In this document: piece after piece, positions 36,573-46,299 of the stretch
How positions within the stretch are numbered: position 1 is the stretch's first letter
Layout of the letters: every line of letters starts with the position of its first letter
From: Streptomyces sp. NBC_01224
GTDB taxonomy: Bacteria > Actinomycetota > Actinomycetes > Streptomycetales > Streptomycetaceae
Assembly (NCBI RefSeq): GCF_036002945.1
Contig: NZ_CP108529.1
Span: 1 to 64,000 of the forward strand
Direction: 5' to 3'
DNA length: 64,000 nucleotides
The notes under the pieces: model-generated
Seen by the model: only the letters and a program-made list of their open reading frames with translations
The model's database searches: none
Told to the model about the DNA's origin: nothing
Translations under genes and position numbers: made by a program

Positions 36573-36782
36573 ATGAAAATCGACGCCCAGCACATCGATG
36601 AGCCCGGTCTTGTGGTTCTCGACATCACCGCCGCCGACGAGGCAACCACCCACGCCGTAAGGGCCGAGCTGGAGCAGCGGTGAGCCGCCTCCGGCATCAC
36701 CTCCGTACACAGCGAACCGGGAGTACCAGGGGTGAGGGGGCGCGTTTACGCCGACATCCGGCGCCGTGCCACCACGGACTAG
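36573..36782 (+). pseudogene. DUF6207-like small protein gene with in-frame TGA
   Basis: Reads MKIDAQHIDEPGLVVLDITA, ADEATTHAVRAELEQR, then TGA at 36681, then in the same frame AASGITSVHSEPGVPGVRG and VYADIRRRATTD before a TAG at 36780. In the small Streptomyces family I recall as DUF6207 (EPGLVVLDITAADE...LEQRWA) the codon at this place is tryptophan, so TGG to TGA is the simplest explanation. The second half has kept its reading frame and conserved residues, which implies the stop is recent. Confidence 0.7.
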
Positions 36783-36824
36783 ATGCAGCCGACCGATGCC
36801 GGGCGAGCCAAGCGTGTCATCCTC

Positions 36825-36876
36825 TTGACACAATTCAACCCACTAGGCAATGTGTCACATAGTTGATACACATCGT
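36825..36876 (+). promoter_or_regulatory. Promoter/operator of the membrane protein-gntR operon
   Basis: A -35-like TTGACA at 36825 lies upstream of an AT-rich segment with an inverted repeat TGTGT-N12-ACACA (36851-36872). The spacing suits a GntR/YtrA-type operator, and the second gene of the operon encodes such a regulator, so autoregulation is plausible. The -10 box is not clear. Confidence 0.45.
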
Positions 36877-36895
36877 GGGAGGGGAAGGAATCGGC

Positions 36896-37654
36896 ATGTC
36901 TGCTGCCGCAGGTACGGAAATAGCGTGGCGGGCGAGGCTCGACACTCCCGTGCGATGGGCCGGCGCGGCGACCGGTCTGACTGTCAACGCCCTGGTCTCC
37001 TTCAGCGCCGATCCTGATGTGGATCTGCTGTACGGGTTCCCCGTGTTCGGTCTGTGCGTCATGGCCGGCGTGTTCACGGCAGATGTGATCGCGCGCCCGA
37101 GTCCTGGCCGACTACGAGTAGCCGAAGTGACACCGCGCCGGATCCGGGACTATCTGCCCCGATTCCTGACCGCTGCGCTGGCCACGCAGGCTGCTGTCTT
37201 GCTGGCCCTTCTGATCGTCGCCACCGCAACCGGATCGGCGGACGCCGACGGCCGTTCAGGACGTGCTCTGTCCGTTGCATGCCCGAAAGGCACCCAGCTG
37301 CTCTCGCCCTGGCCAGGCCCCTACTACGCCTGGCCAGCCCTCGGCGGTCTCGCGCTCGGAACCGTTGCCTGCGCACTGCTTCTGCGTCGTGTCACCGCGC
37401 GGTCCGGGAGCGACGATCAACGCCGCACGAGCGTCCGGGCAGCGGTCGGCGCATGGGGAGTGCTGGTGACCGCCCCTCTTTTCGCTGTCTCCTTGACGAT
37501 GGGCGTTGTGGTGCTGAGCCTGTCCTGCGCAGGCGAGATGAAGGACGTGGCCGTGTGGGGGCTGGCCGTCACGGCCGTCACCGCTGCACTGACCGCGTGT
37601 CACTGTCTGGGCGTCCTGCTGCTGCCGCAGGCTTACATCAAGGCTCGCCCATGA
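36896..37654 (+). CDS. Integral membrane protein of a GntR-controlled pair
   Basis: 252 residues with about six hydrophobic segments, e.g. FPVFGLCVMAGVFTADVIA, AALATQAAVLLALLIVATAT, WGVLVTAPLFAVSLTMGVVV and LAVTAVTAALTACHCLGVLL. No catalytic motif is seen. Its stop overlaps the start of the GntR gene (ATGA), the arrangement common for YtrA-type regulators and the membrane proteins they control. ATG 36896 has GGGAGGGGAAGGA upstream. It may be a transporter subunit or stress-responsive membrane protein. Confidence 0.75.
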   Translation: MSAAAGTEIAWRARLDTPVRWAGAATGLTVNALVSFSADPDVDLLYGFPVFGLCVMAGVFTADVIARPSPGRLRVAEVTPRRIRDYLPRFLTAALATQAAVLLALLIVATATGSADADGRSGRALSVACPKGTQLLSPWPGPYYAWPALGGLALGTVACALLLRRVTARSGSDDQRRTSVRAAVGAWGVLVTAPLFAVSLTMGVVVLSLSCAGEMKDVAVWGLAVTAVTAALTACHCLGVLLLPQAYIKARP

Positions 37655-38049
37655 CAACAAGTGGCATCAACGTCAGCGTCAGCCACGCTTCCCCCGTCCC
37701 ACCGTACGAGCAACTCCGTGCACAACTAGCGGATTTGATCTCCATCGGCCGACTGACCCAGGGGGACAGACTTCCGTCCGTGCGCCAGCTTGCCTCCGAC
37801 CTCGGGCTGGCCAACAACACCGTGGTGCGGGCATACCGCGAACTGGAGACCGCGGGCCTGGTCAAAAGCCGCCGAGGTTCTGGTACCCAGGTCATCGCCC
37901 CGGCGGCCACTACCGACATGAAAGCGAAGCTCGCGGAACACGCAAGCAATTACGCGGCCGCCGCCAGGCAACTCAATGCCACTGACGAGGAAACCCTCGC
38001 GGCAATCCGGCATGCTCTTGCATGTCGCAATACACCGGGGAGTGTCTAA
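37651..38049 (+). CDS. GntR-family regulator, YtrA subfamily
   Basis: 132 residues: winged HTH VPPYEQLRAQLADLISIGRL, DRLPSVRQLASDLGLANNTV and RAYRELETAGLVKSRRGSGT, with a short C-terminal helical tail of about 45 residues, which is the YtrA layout. It overlaps the membrane protein gene by 4 bases and is translationally coupled. Probably represses the operon from the repeat at 36851-36872. Confidence 0.85.
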   Translation: MTTSGINVSVSHASPVPPYEQLRAQLADLISIGRLTQGDRLPSVRQLASDLGLANNTVVRAYRELETAGLVKSRRGSGTQVIAPAATTDMKAKLAEHASNYAAAARQLNATDEETLAAIRHALACRNTPGSV

Positions 38050-38410
38050 TCAGCGGCGGATCTGCTGCCGTCGTCGCCCTTGCGATGAAATTGAGGGCCG
38101 GGATAGCGATCGCAAGGGGCACCGGCCTTGGTACATCGGTACAGCGGTTATCGGGGAGAACGATCAAGGTCGTGCGCTGGGCGCCGCGACGTCCGGCCAT
38201 GGACGGGGAACGCCGATGTCCCAGAGGGCGGCGAAGTCGGCGTGGGCCTGCTCGACGGCTTCGGGAGCCGACGCTCTCTCAGCCGCAGCCGCAGCCGCAC
38301 GGCAGCCCAGCCTCGAACCGCACGGTCTTGCGCTCGCTAAGGGCGGCTTTCATAGGTGAGTTGAAGGCTGGCCACCACCACCTCTGAGTCGACCGGGTCC
38401 CGGATCGGCA
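38050..38410. other. Intergenic stretch with a possible minus-strand fragment
   Basis: The minus strand at about 38165-38260 can be read as AVEQAHADFAALWDIGVPRP followed by WPDVAAPSARP, which has coding character, but no start or family could be supported. Nothing else is seen. Confidence 0.3.
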
Positions 38411-38439
38411 GACGCGGGCCGGTGGTACCGGCCCGCGTC
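38411..38439 (-). terminator. Perfect 12-bp hairpin terminator
   Basis: GACGCGGGCCGG (38411-38422) pairs with CCGGCCCGCGTC (38428-38439) around a 5-base loop, 3 bases past the stop of the minus-strand secreted protein. Confidence 0.8.
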
Positions 38440-38442
38440 GGG

Positions 38443-40401
38443 TCAGCGCACGGTGACGGGCTTTGTGGTGGCCGTGCCGTTGGTCCAGCCGTTGCGGTGG
38501 GCAGTGATCTTGACGGTGATCTTCTGGCCACGGTCGGCCTTCACCAGGACGTAGGTGGACTTGGTCGCGCCGCTGATGGGCTTGCCGTTGCGCTTCCACT
38601 GGTACGTGTAGGAAGTGGCGGACGGCGACCAAGTGCCGCGGGCAGCCGTCAGCTTGTAGCCGACCTTGACGGAGCCGGAGATCGACGGCGCGGTGGTGGC
38701 CTTCAGGGTGGGGCCGACCGCGACCTTCAGCGCAGGTGAGGTGGAAGCGACGGAGCCCGCGCCGTTGCTGACCGTGACCCGGCAGGACACCTTGTGGGCG
38801 TAGTCGGCAGAGGTGAGGGCGCGGGTCTTGGCGGTGGCGCCGGAGATGACCGCGCCGTCGCGCAACCAGGACCAGGTGGCCCTGGTGTTGGTGCCGTTCC
38901 AGGCGGCGGAGCAGGTGAGGGTGGTGCCGGTTCGGGCCGTTCCGCTCACCGCAGCGTTGGTGGTGATCTGTGGCTTGATCAGCAGGGTCTGCGACTGGGA
39001 CCACACCTGGGAGGTATAGCCGCCGCTGCCGGCGTACTCGGCCTTGCGCCACAGCACCATGGCCCGGCCGTCCGGTCCGGCAGCCACCTCGCCGGCGAGG
39101 GCGTCGGTGTTGGGGACGGCGGCGACGGGCGTGTTGTTCAGAGCGGTGGCCTTGCTCCAGGTGCCGTCGGCGCGCACCGCCCACTCAAGGTAGTTGTCGT
39201 CGCCGTTGTCGATGCTCGGCACCTGCGGCCACACGACCTGCACGGTTCCGTCAGGGCCGATGGAGGCGTCCACCTGCCAGTTGACGTAGCCGGTGGACAG
39301 CGTCTTCGGCGCGGACCAGGTCCCAGTGCTCGCGGTGCGGGTCACGGTCTGCACAACGGGGGTACCGGCGGTGCGGCTCCAGCCCGTCCACACGTAGGTG
39401 ACGTCACCGTTGGGCGCGGCCAGCGGTTCACTTCCGTCGCTGTAGTTGATGGCGGAAACGGCGGTCTGAGTGGCACCCCAGGTGCCCGAAGGAGCGGTAC
39501 GGGTGGCGGATTTGAGGTCGTCGGCGCCGTTGCGCCACAGCACGGTGGTGGCGTTCTTGGCGTCCATCGCCACCTGCGCGTTGCTGGACGTGGCGTCGGT
39601 GCCGGGCAGCACGGAGGCGCTACTCCAACTGGGCTGGGCCGAGGTGCGGGTGGCAGTGGAGACCGTGTGCTCGTCGGTGAAGCGGTTGAGTTCATCCCAG
39701 ACCGCGGTGGCGGCGCCGCCGGGGGCCACCGCGAGGTCGAAGCTCCAGATGGATCCGGTAGTGGTGGAGCCCAGCGTCCGGGGTACGGACCACGCTCGGT
39801 CGCCGGGGGCAAGGTCGGCGGTCCTCACATCGTAGTTCCGGTACCCGTCGCCCTGGTCCCATACGGCAGTGAAGGTGCCGTCGGCCGCCGCGACCAGGCG
39901 GGGCGTGGACATGTCCAGGCCGTCCCAGGCGGCGAGCGTGGCCGGGGCGGACCAGGCTGCCGTGGCCGGGTTCCAGCCGGCGGCCAGGGCGACCAGCGAA
40001 CCGTCTGCACCACTGCCGTCCAGCCAGGTCACCACGGCCCGCCCGTCGGCGCTCACGGCAAGGACGGCCGCGGAATTCTTGTCACGCCCGGTCACCAGGG
40101 TGTGCGGCGCACTCCACGTCGCGCTGCCAGCAGGCCGGACGGCGGTCCGGAAGTCCCAATCGGTGGCCCCGGCGGCCTTGTCCCGCCACAGCGCGAACGC
40201 GGCGCCGTCACCAGCCACCTGGACATCGATGAGAGTCTGCTGGCCGTCCGCTCCGGTCAGGGCGACGGCTGTGCTCCACGGCCCCGCCGACGCGGTGTAC
40301 CCGGCGGCGGCCGAGGGAAGGGCGGTGCCCAACGAGACCGCGGCCACGGTGGCGGCGAGCGCCACGGCGGCAGTCTTCGGTATGCGTATCTTCAGTGCCA
40401 T
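38443..40401 (-). CDS. Large secreted propeller-like protein with C-terminal Ig-like repeats
   Basis: 652 residues. Signal peptide AAVALAATVAAVSLGTALPS, cleavage near AAAG. Residues ~45-460 contain about eight repeats of a W-S-x-P-x-T-L / A-V-W-D pattern (ATWSAPHTLVTGRDKNSAAV, DRAWSVPRTLGSTTTGS, GTWSAPKTLSTG) that suggest a beta-propeller. Two Ig-like modules follow (WLRDGAVISGATAKTRAL and YQWKRNGKPISGATKSTYVL). No catalytic residues are visible; binding to carbohydrate or protein is plausible. ATG 40401 has AGGAG upstream, and a perfect hairpin follows the stop. Confidence 0.82.
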   Translation of the reverse strand: MALKIRIPKTAAVALAATVAAVSLGTALPSAAAGYTASAGPWSTAVALTGADGQQTLIDVQVAGDGAAFALWRDKAAGATDWDFRTAVRPAGSATWSAPHTLVTGRDKNSAAVLAVSADGRAVVTWLDGSGADGSLVALAAGWNPATAAWSAPATLAAWDGLDMSTPRLVAAADGTFTAVWDQGDGYRNYDVRTADLAPGDRAWSVPRTLGSTTTGSIWSFDLAVAPGGAATAVWDELNRFTDEHTVSTATRTSAQPSWSSASVLPGTDATSSNAQVAMDAKNATTVLWRNGADDLKSATRTAPSGTWGATQTAVSAINYSDGSEPLAAPNGDVTYVWTGWSRTAGTPVVQTVTRTASTGTWSAPKTLSTGYVNWQVDASIGPDGTVQVVWPQVPSIDNGDDNYLEWAVRADGTWSKATALNNTPVAAVPNTDALAGEVAAGPDGRAMVLWRKAEYAGSGGYTSQVWSQSQTLLIKPQITTNAAVSGTARTGTTLTCSAAWNGTNTRATWSWLRDGAVISGATAKTRALTSADYAHKVSCRVTVSNGAGSVASTSPALKVAVGPTLKATTAPSISGSVKVGYKLTAARGTWSPSATSYTYQWKRNGKPISGATKSTYVLVKADRGQKITVKITAHRNGWTNGTATTKPVTVR

Positions 40402-40659
40402 TACGGCTCCTGTCTCAGGCGAGCGCGTCTTGCGCCCGGCATGCTCGCGCACATCGGAGCGAGGGGGCGCAGCACCGGCGGAAGGCAAATGGCGTAGATG
40501 CCCTCATGCGGATCACGACGCCACCGCTCCCGCGCCGTGGTCATGATGACAGGACGGAGTAACGGACCATGCTGCCGGGTGCTGGCAATCTTGTACGGAC
40601 CACAATGCCGGGTTTGATACTGGTGGGCTCGCGTATTCAACTGTCACCAGTTGTGACTT

Positions 40660-42331
40660 AGCCTTGATCCACCGATCTGATGGCTGTGGATGACTCTTCG
40701 AGAAACAAGGAAGTGCCTTGTGACCTGCGATGATGGGAGTTCTTGAGGCTTCCAGCACGCACGATCGGCAAGGCACTTCCGAGATGCAAGTTTCCCATAC
40801 TCCAGCGGCGGTCTCCGCTGCGTTCGATGACCCGAATCTGGTCGCGCATGCCGGGCTGGTTCCGGTGATGCGGCTGGCCGAACGGTGCGGGCTGTCGGGC
40901 CTGGTGGCGCAGAAGGTGAAGCTGAGCGGGACGAGGAACGGCGCGGGTGCGTCGGCGGACGTCAAGGTCAGCAGCATCGTGGCCGGCATGGCGGCGGGCG
41001 CGGACAGTATCGACGACCTCCATATCCTGCGGCACGGCGCGATGCCGGCCCTGTTCCGGGGGCCCGTGCGCCGTCCACGCTGGGCACCTTCCTCCGTTCG
41101 TTCACCCACGGTCACGCACTCCAACTCCACGCTGTCCACCGCAGGTTCCTCGGTCAACTGGCCGCGCACGCCCCGCTGCTGCCCGGTGCCGGCGACAAGG
41201 CGTTCATTGATATCGACTCCACCCACAAGCGGGTCTACGGCCGGGCCAAGCAGGGTGCCGAGTACGGCCGGTTCAAGGGCATCCGCACCCTGCACCCCCT
41301 GCTCGCCACGATCTGCACCCCGCACGCGCGGCCGGTGATCGCCACAGTACGGATGCGCCGCGGCAAGGCAGCCGATTCCCGTGGGGCCCCGAAGTTCGTC
41401 AGTGAGGCGCTGTCCACCGCCGTCGAGGCGGGCTGCACCGGCACCCGGATCCTGCGAGCGGACTCGCAGTTCTACAACGCCGGGGTGATCTCGGCCTGCC
41501 GCCGGGCTGGAGCCCACTTCTCGATTACCTGCGGGTTGAACCCCTCCATCAAACGGGCCGTCCTCGGCATTCCCGACCAGGCCTGGCAGCAGATCACATA
41601 CCCGACCGCGGTGCCCGATCCTGCAACCGGTGAGCTCGTCTCGGACGCCGAAGTCGCCGAGATACCCGCCTACACCGCCTTCGCCAGCCGCACGAAAGCG
41701 GAGCGGGTCACCGCGCGGCTGATCGTGCGCCGGGTCCGTGACCTGGCCAAACCCGCCATTGTGGGTGAGCAGGGCGAGTTGTTTCCCGTCTGGCGCTACC
41801 ACCCGTTCTTCACCGACCAGCCTGCACAAACCCTCCAGGCCGAACGCGAACACCGCCACCACGCGGTCATCGAGCAGGTCATCGCCGACAGCAAAGCCTC
41901 CGCCCTGGCCCACCTGCCCTCCGCACACTTCCACGCCAACGCAGCATGGCTCACCCTGTGGGCGATGACCTACAACCTGCTGCGGGCCACCGGCGCACAA
42001 GCCTCCGCCTTCCACGCCAGGGCCACCACCGCCACGATCCGCACCCACCTGGTCCATGTTCCGGCCCGGATCGCCCACTCCGCCCGCCGCATCACACTGC
42101 ACCTACCGCACAACTGGCCCTGGCAGCACGCCTGGACACACCTGTTCTCCACGGCCCACGGACCGGCCGGCTGATACGAACAGCCCCTGCCCACCCCGCC
42201 CGCAAGGGCCCGACCGGAACCGAACCGTGGAAATGCTGGGCAGACCAGCGGAAACAACCTGCCCTCACCCGACCACCCGACCCCAAGCCGATCAAAAGAC
42301 CACTCTCAAACCACCTCGGTGGATCAAGGCT
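40660..42331 (+). mobile_element. IS1380-family insertion sequence, copy 1
   Basis: 1672 bp bounded by 16-bp perfect inverted repeats AGCCTTGATCCACCGA (40660) and TCGGTGGATCAAGGCT (42316). It carries one transposase coding region on the plus strand. A second copy starts 1 base after the right end. Outside the repeats, CTT on the left and AAG on the right of the pair extend the symmetry by 3 bases. Confidence 0.88.
40784..42174 (+). CDS. IS1380-family transposase, copy 1, with internal -1 frame change
   Basis: Frame A starts at ATG 40784 (MQVSHTPAAVSAAFDDPNLV) and runs through ILRHGAMPALFRG. At the run of five Gs at 41058-41062 the conserved continuation RAPSTLGTFLRSFTHGHALQ moves to the -1 frame and runs on to 42174 with the catalytic region (FIDIDSTHKRVYGRAKQGAE, RILRADSQFYNAGVISACRR, HRHHAVIEQVIADSKAS). 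Joined, the product is about 463 residues, normal for the family. It could be made by programmed -1 frameshifting on CGG GGG C, or the gene may be inactive. Copy 2 shows the same arrangement. Confidence 0.82.
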
Positions 42332-42348
42332 AAGCCTTGATCCACCGA
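42316..42348. repeat. Abutted inverted repeats between the two IS1380 copies
   Basis: The right repeat of copy 1 (42316-42331) and the left repeat of copy 2 (42333-42348) are separated by a single A. Such junctions resemble tandem or circular transposition intermediates and can create strong outward promoters in other IS families. Confidence 0.85.
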
Positions 42349-44004
42349 TCTGATGGCTGTGGATGACTCTTCGAGAAACAAGGAAGTGCCTTGTGACCTG
42401 CGATGATGGGAGTTCTTGAGGCTTCCAGCACGCACGATCGGCAAGGCACTTCCGAGATGCAAGTTTCCCATACTCCAGCGGCGGTCTCCGCTGCGTTCGA
42501 TGACCCGAATCTGGTCGCGCATGCCGGGCTGGTTCCGGTGATGCGGCTGGCCGAACGGTGCGGGCTGTCGGGCCTGGTGGCGCAGAAGGTGAAGCTGAGC
42601 GGGACGAGGAACGGCGCGGGTGCGTCGGCGGACGTCAAGGTCAGCAGCATCGTGGCCGGCATGGCGGCGGGCGCGGACAGTATCGACGACCTCCATATCC
42701 TGCGGCACGGCGCGATGCCGGCCCTGTTCCGGGGGCCCGTGCGCCGTCCACGCTGGGCACCTTCCTCCGTTCGTTCACCCACGGTCACGCACTCCAACTC
42801 CACGCTGTCCACCGCAGGTTCCTCGGTCAACTGGCCGCGCACGCCCCGCTGCTGCCCGGTGCCGGCGACAAGGCGTTCATTGATATCGACTCCACCCACA
42901 AGCGGGTCTACGGCCGGGCCAAGCAGGGTGCCGAGTACGGCCGGTTCAAGGGCATCCGCACCCTGCACCCCCTGCTCGCCACGATCTGCACCCCGCACGC
43001 GCGGCCGGTGATCGCCACAGTACGGATGCGCCGCGGCAAGGCAGCCGATTCCCGTGGGGCCCCGAAGTTCGTCAGTGAGGCGCTGTCCACCGCCGTCGAG
43101 GCGGGCTGCACCGGCACCCGGATCCTGCGAGCGGACTCGCAGTTCTACAACGCCGGGGTGATCTCGGCCTGCCGCCGGGCCGGAGCCCACTTCTCGATTA
43201 CCTGCGGGTTGAACCCCTCCATCAAACGGGCCGTCCTCGGCATTCCCGACCAGGCCTGGCAGCAGATCACATACCCGACCGCGGTGCCCGATCCTGCAAC
43301 CGGTGAGCTCGTCTCGGACGCCGAAGTCGCCGAGATACCCGCCTACACCGCCTTCGCCAGCCGCACGAAAGCGGAGCGGGTCACCGCGCGGCTGATCGTG
43401 CGCCGGGTCCGTGACCTGGCCAAACCCGCCATTGTGGGTGAGCAGGGCGAGTTGTTTCCCGTCTGGCGCTACCACCCGTTCTTCACCGACCAGCCTGCAC
43501 AAACCCTCCAGGCCGAACGCGAACACCGCCACCACGCGGTCATCGAGCAGGTCATCGCCGACAGCAAAGCCTCCGCCCTGGCCCACCTGCCCTCCGCACA
43601 CTTCCACGCCAACGCAGCATGGCTCACCCTGTGGGCGATGACCTACAACCTGCTGCGGGCCACCGGCGCACAAGCCTCCGCCTTCCACGCCAGGGCCACC
43701 ACCGCCACGATCCGCACCCACCTGGTCCATGTTCCGGCCCGGATCGCCCACTCCGCCCGCCGCATCACACTGCACCTACCGCACAACTGGCCCTGGCAGC
43801 ACGCCTGGACACACCTGTTCTCCACGGCCCACGGACCGGCCGGCTGATACGAACAGCCCCTGCCCACCCCGCCCGCAAGGGCCCGACCGGAACCGAACCG
43901 TGGAAATGCTGGGCAGACCAGCGGAAACAACCTGCCCTCACCCGACCACCCGACCCCAAGCCGATCAAAAGACCACTCTCAAACCACCTCGGTGGATCAA
44001 GGCT
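42333..44004 (+). mobile_element. IS1380-family insertion sequence, copy 2
   Basis: Identical in length to copy 1 (1672 bp, offset 1673) with the same 16-bp terminal repeats. By eye I found one base difference: T at 41508 in copy 1 versus C at 43181 in copy 2. The duplication is therefore very recent. Confidence 0.88.
42457..43847 (+). CDS. IS1380-family transposase, copy 2, with internal -1 frame change
   Basis: Same organisation as copy 1: ATG 42457, frame change at the five-G run near 42731-42735, stop at 43847. The single base difference from copy 1 is silent in this frame (GGC TGG to GGC CGG would alter the opposite strand; here it changes GCT to GCC). Sharing the frame change means it existed before the duplication. 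Confidence 0.82.
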
Positions 44005-44024
44005 AAGACCGACCGGCAAATGGA

Positions 44025-44548
44025 TCACTTGAGGCGTCGGGTGTTGGGTCGGCCGTCCCAGCGGTAGCGCTTGATCGAGCGTCTGATGAGCATGCGGAGT
44101 GTGACGAGTGCGGCCGCGAGGTGGAGGTAGAAGTCCACGACTTTGCCGTCTTTCTCGGTGCAGCGCCGCAGCTTGCCGTAGCCGTTCATCCAGGAGTGCG
44201 TCCGCTCGACCACCCAGCGCTTCCCGGCCTGGATCGGTGCCGGGATACCTTTGCGGGCGATCTTGGCGGTGAAGCCCAGCTCGGTCAGCAGGGCACGGGA
44301 CGTGGCGCTGTCGTAACCGCGGTCCAGGTTGACGCTGATACCTTCGGGCATCGCGCCGACTTGGGTGCGGACAGCTTCCAGGGTCGGGCCGAGCAGGGGT
44401 GAGTCGTGCCGGTTGGCCCCGTCGGAGACGATGCCGAGCGGGACGCCGCAAGCGTCGGAGGCGACCGAGCGCTTCAGCCCCTGCTTGCCCGGATCCACCG
44501 GTGAGCGGCCGGCCTTCCCGCCGCCGGACGGGGCCTTACGGAAGATCC
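44025..44548 (-). pseudogene. IS5-family transposase, 5'-truncated
   Basis: About 175 codons from the C-terminal two-thirds: KAPSGGGKAGRSPVDPGKQG, GVPLGIVSDGANRHDSPLLG, second acidic region VNLDRGYDSATSRALLTELG and the E-bearing GKRWVVERTHSWMNGYGKLR. The first ~100 residues are missing; the DNA joins an unrelated regulator gene near 44550-44620. It lies 21 bases from the right end of IS1380 copy 2. Confidence 0.78.
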
Positions 44549-44619
44549 GCCGACGGCGCGGGCTGACCAGGCCCGGCAAGCGGCCCACGGCCCCGGACTT
44601 CGTCCGCCGTGGAAAGCCG

Positions 44620-45772
44620 AGCGGGTCAGCAAAGTGGCCCGAGGTGACGCTGCGGTAACCGGCTTCGACACGGTGGAGCGGATCGCGGACGGTCTTCGGA
44701 TTCCCGGTGCCCTTCTGGGGCTTGCTGGGCGCCCCTGGGAAAACACCGCCATCGCCCCCAGCACGGAGCCACCTGATGGAGATGATCCGATGAAGCGCCG
44801 CGAGCTGCTGCGCGGCGCGCTGGCCTGACCGGTGCGGCGCTCGCCGCCCTGACCGACACCCGCACCTCCTTCGACCAGACTCTCGCCGCCCACCCGGCCG
44901 ACCTGTCCGACCTGGAAGCCGCCGCTGAGAGCTACGGCTACGGCTACAACGGCCAGGCCCCCGCCCGGGTCCTGGCCGACCTGGTCACCGACTTCGCCGA
45001 CATCCGCCCACTGCTGGACGTCCCGCAGCCCGTCGCCACCCGGGTAAGGCTGTGCCGCACCGCCGGGCAGATGGCGGGCATGACCGCGATCGTGCTGCAC
45101 GACCTCGGCAGCCGCCGCGAGGCCCGCGCCTGGTTCGCCACCGCTGCCCACGCCGCCGGTGAATCCGGCGACCGGCAACTGCACGCATGGGTGATGGGCC
45201 GCGAGGCGATGGTGGGGCTGAACTACGGCTCTCCCAAGGCCGCGGCGGGCCTGGCCGAACAGGCCCGCCGCGTCGCCGGGAACTCGCCGACAGCCGCCGC
45301 GACCCTGGCGGCCGCCGTCGCCGCCCGCGCCTACGCCCTCTCCCACCAACCCGACCAGGCCCGCGATGCGCTGGCCGACGCCGACCGGCTGATGGAACGG
45401 CTCAGCGGCGAGCAGCGGGCCGACACCTGGTTCGGGCACTGCCGGCAGAAGCACCACGTCCACCTCTCCCACGCGCTCACCGCTCTGGGCGACACCGGAC
45501 GGGCACGCGAAAGCCAGGGCCGCGCGCTCGAACTGTCCGCCCCGACCAGCAGCATGACCCGCACCCTTCTGACCATCGACGGCGCAGCCTGTGCCCACCA
45601 CGACGGCGACACCGAGCAGGCGTGCCGCCGCGCCGCCGCCGCTCTGGCCGTCCTCCCGGCCGGCTACCGCACCGGCCTCATCCACACCCGCGCCACGGAC
45701 CTGTACCAGTCCATCCCCGCCCAGCACCACCGCGAGCCCGCCGTGCGAGACCTCCACAACGCCCTCGCCTGA
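44620..45772 (+). pseudogene. XRE-type regulator with TPR domain, truncated and frameshifted
   Basis: Starts mid-HTH (RVSKVARGDAAVTGFDTVER, IADGLRIPGALLGLAGRPWE), continues to MKRRELLRGALA, then meets a TGA at 44826. A one-base shift restores LTGAALAALTDTRTSFDQTL and the long helical TPR-like domain to 45772 (DLGSRREARAWFATAAHAAG, DTGRARESQGRALEL). The layout is that of the abundant Streptomyces XRE-TPR regulators. The N-terminal HTH was cut by IS5 material. The part from 45071 could still be translated alone. Confidence 0.75.
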
Positions 45773-45948
45773 GGCCAGCGCTATAGGCGCGACGTGCGGG
45801 GCATCACCGCAGGTCAGGAGCGAAACGCGCGGCGGTGTTTCACTGGGGGCGTTGCAGTGCCATGGGCTGGTGTTGCAGTCGGCGGTGCCGGGACCAGCGC
45901 TGACAGACTCGGGTGCGTTGTGATCACCGAACGCCGACGGAGGATGCG

Positions 45949-46299
45949 TTGAGCCAGCAGGAACAGCCCTGGCAGCCGGGCCCGAGCGATCTGCCCTTCA
46001 CCACCCACCTGATCGACCCGCACGGCGACCGGCACGGCGACCGGCACCTGGGCTTCAACGAGGACGAAGGCCGGTACTACCGGCTGTGGCAACACAAGGC
46101 CCCCGAGCGGCTCCACACCGGCGACGCCATCTTCCTGCGCCCCAGCGACATCAACCAGATCAGCAGCTACGCCATGATCTGGGTCCGCAACCACCCGGAA
46201 GACCCCCGCGGCTACGAGCTCATCGACGAAGTCGCTGCCGGTGCGAAGGCGATCGTCATGCACTTTGCCCAGGCCGCCCAAGCTCCAGCACAGCGTTAG
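45949..46299 (+). CDS. Hypothetical protein
   Basis: 116 residues: FTTHLIDPHGDRHGDRHLGF has a duplicated GDRH, then RYYRLWQHKAPERLHTGDAI and FLRPSDINQISSYAMIWVRN. It is soluble and acidic. TTG 45949 is supported by GGAGG 7 bases upstream. No family recognised. Confidence 0.6.
   Translation: MSQQEQPWQPGPSDLPFTTHLIDPHGDRHGDRHLGFNEDEGRYYRLWQHKAPERLHTGDAIFLRPSDINQISSYAMIWVRNHPEDPRGYELIDEVAAGAKAIVMHFAQAAQAPAQR

Noticed and set aside
38794..40497. 567-codon plus-strand frame opposite the secreted propeller-like protein
   Set aside because: Glycine-rich and motif-free, while the minus strand has a signal peptide, repeats and a terminator.
42333..44004. Second IS1380 copy as a pure assembly error
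   Set aside because: One base differs between copies and the junction has a defined 1-base spacer, so I keep it as real, though long-read support is still needed.
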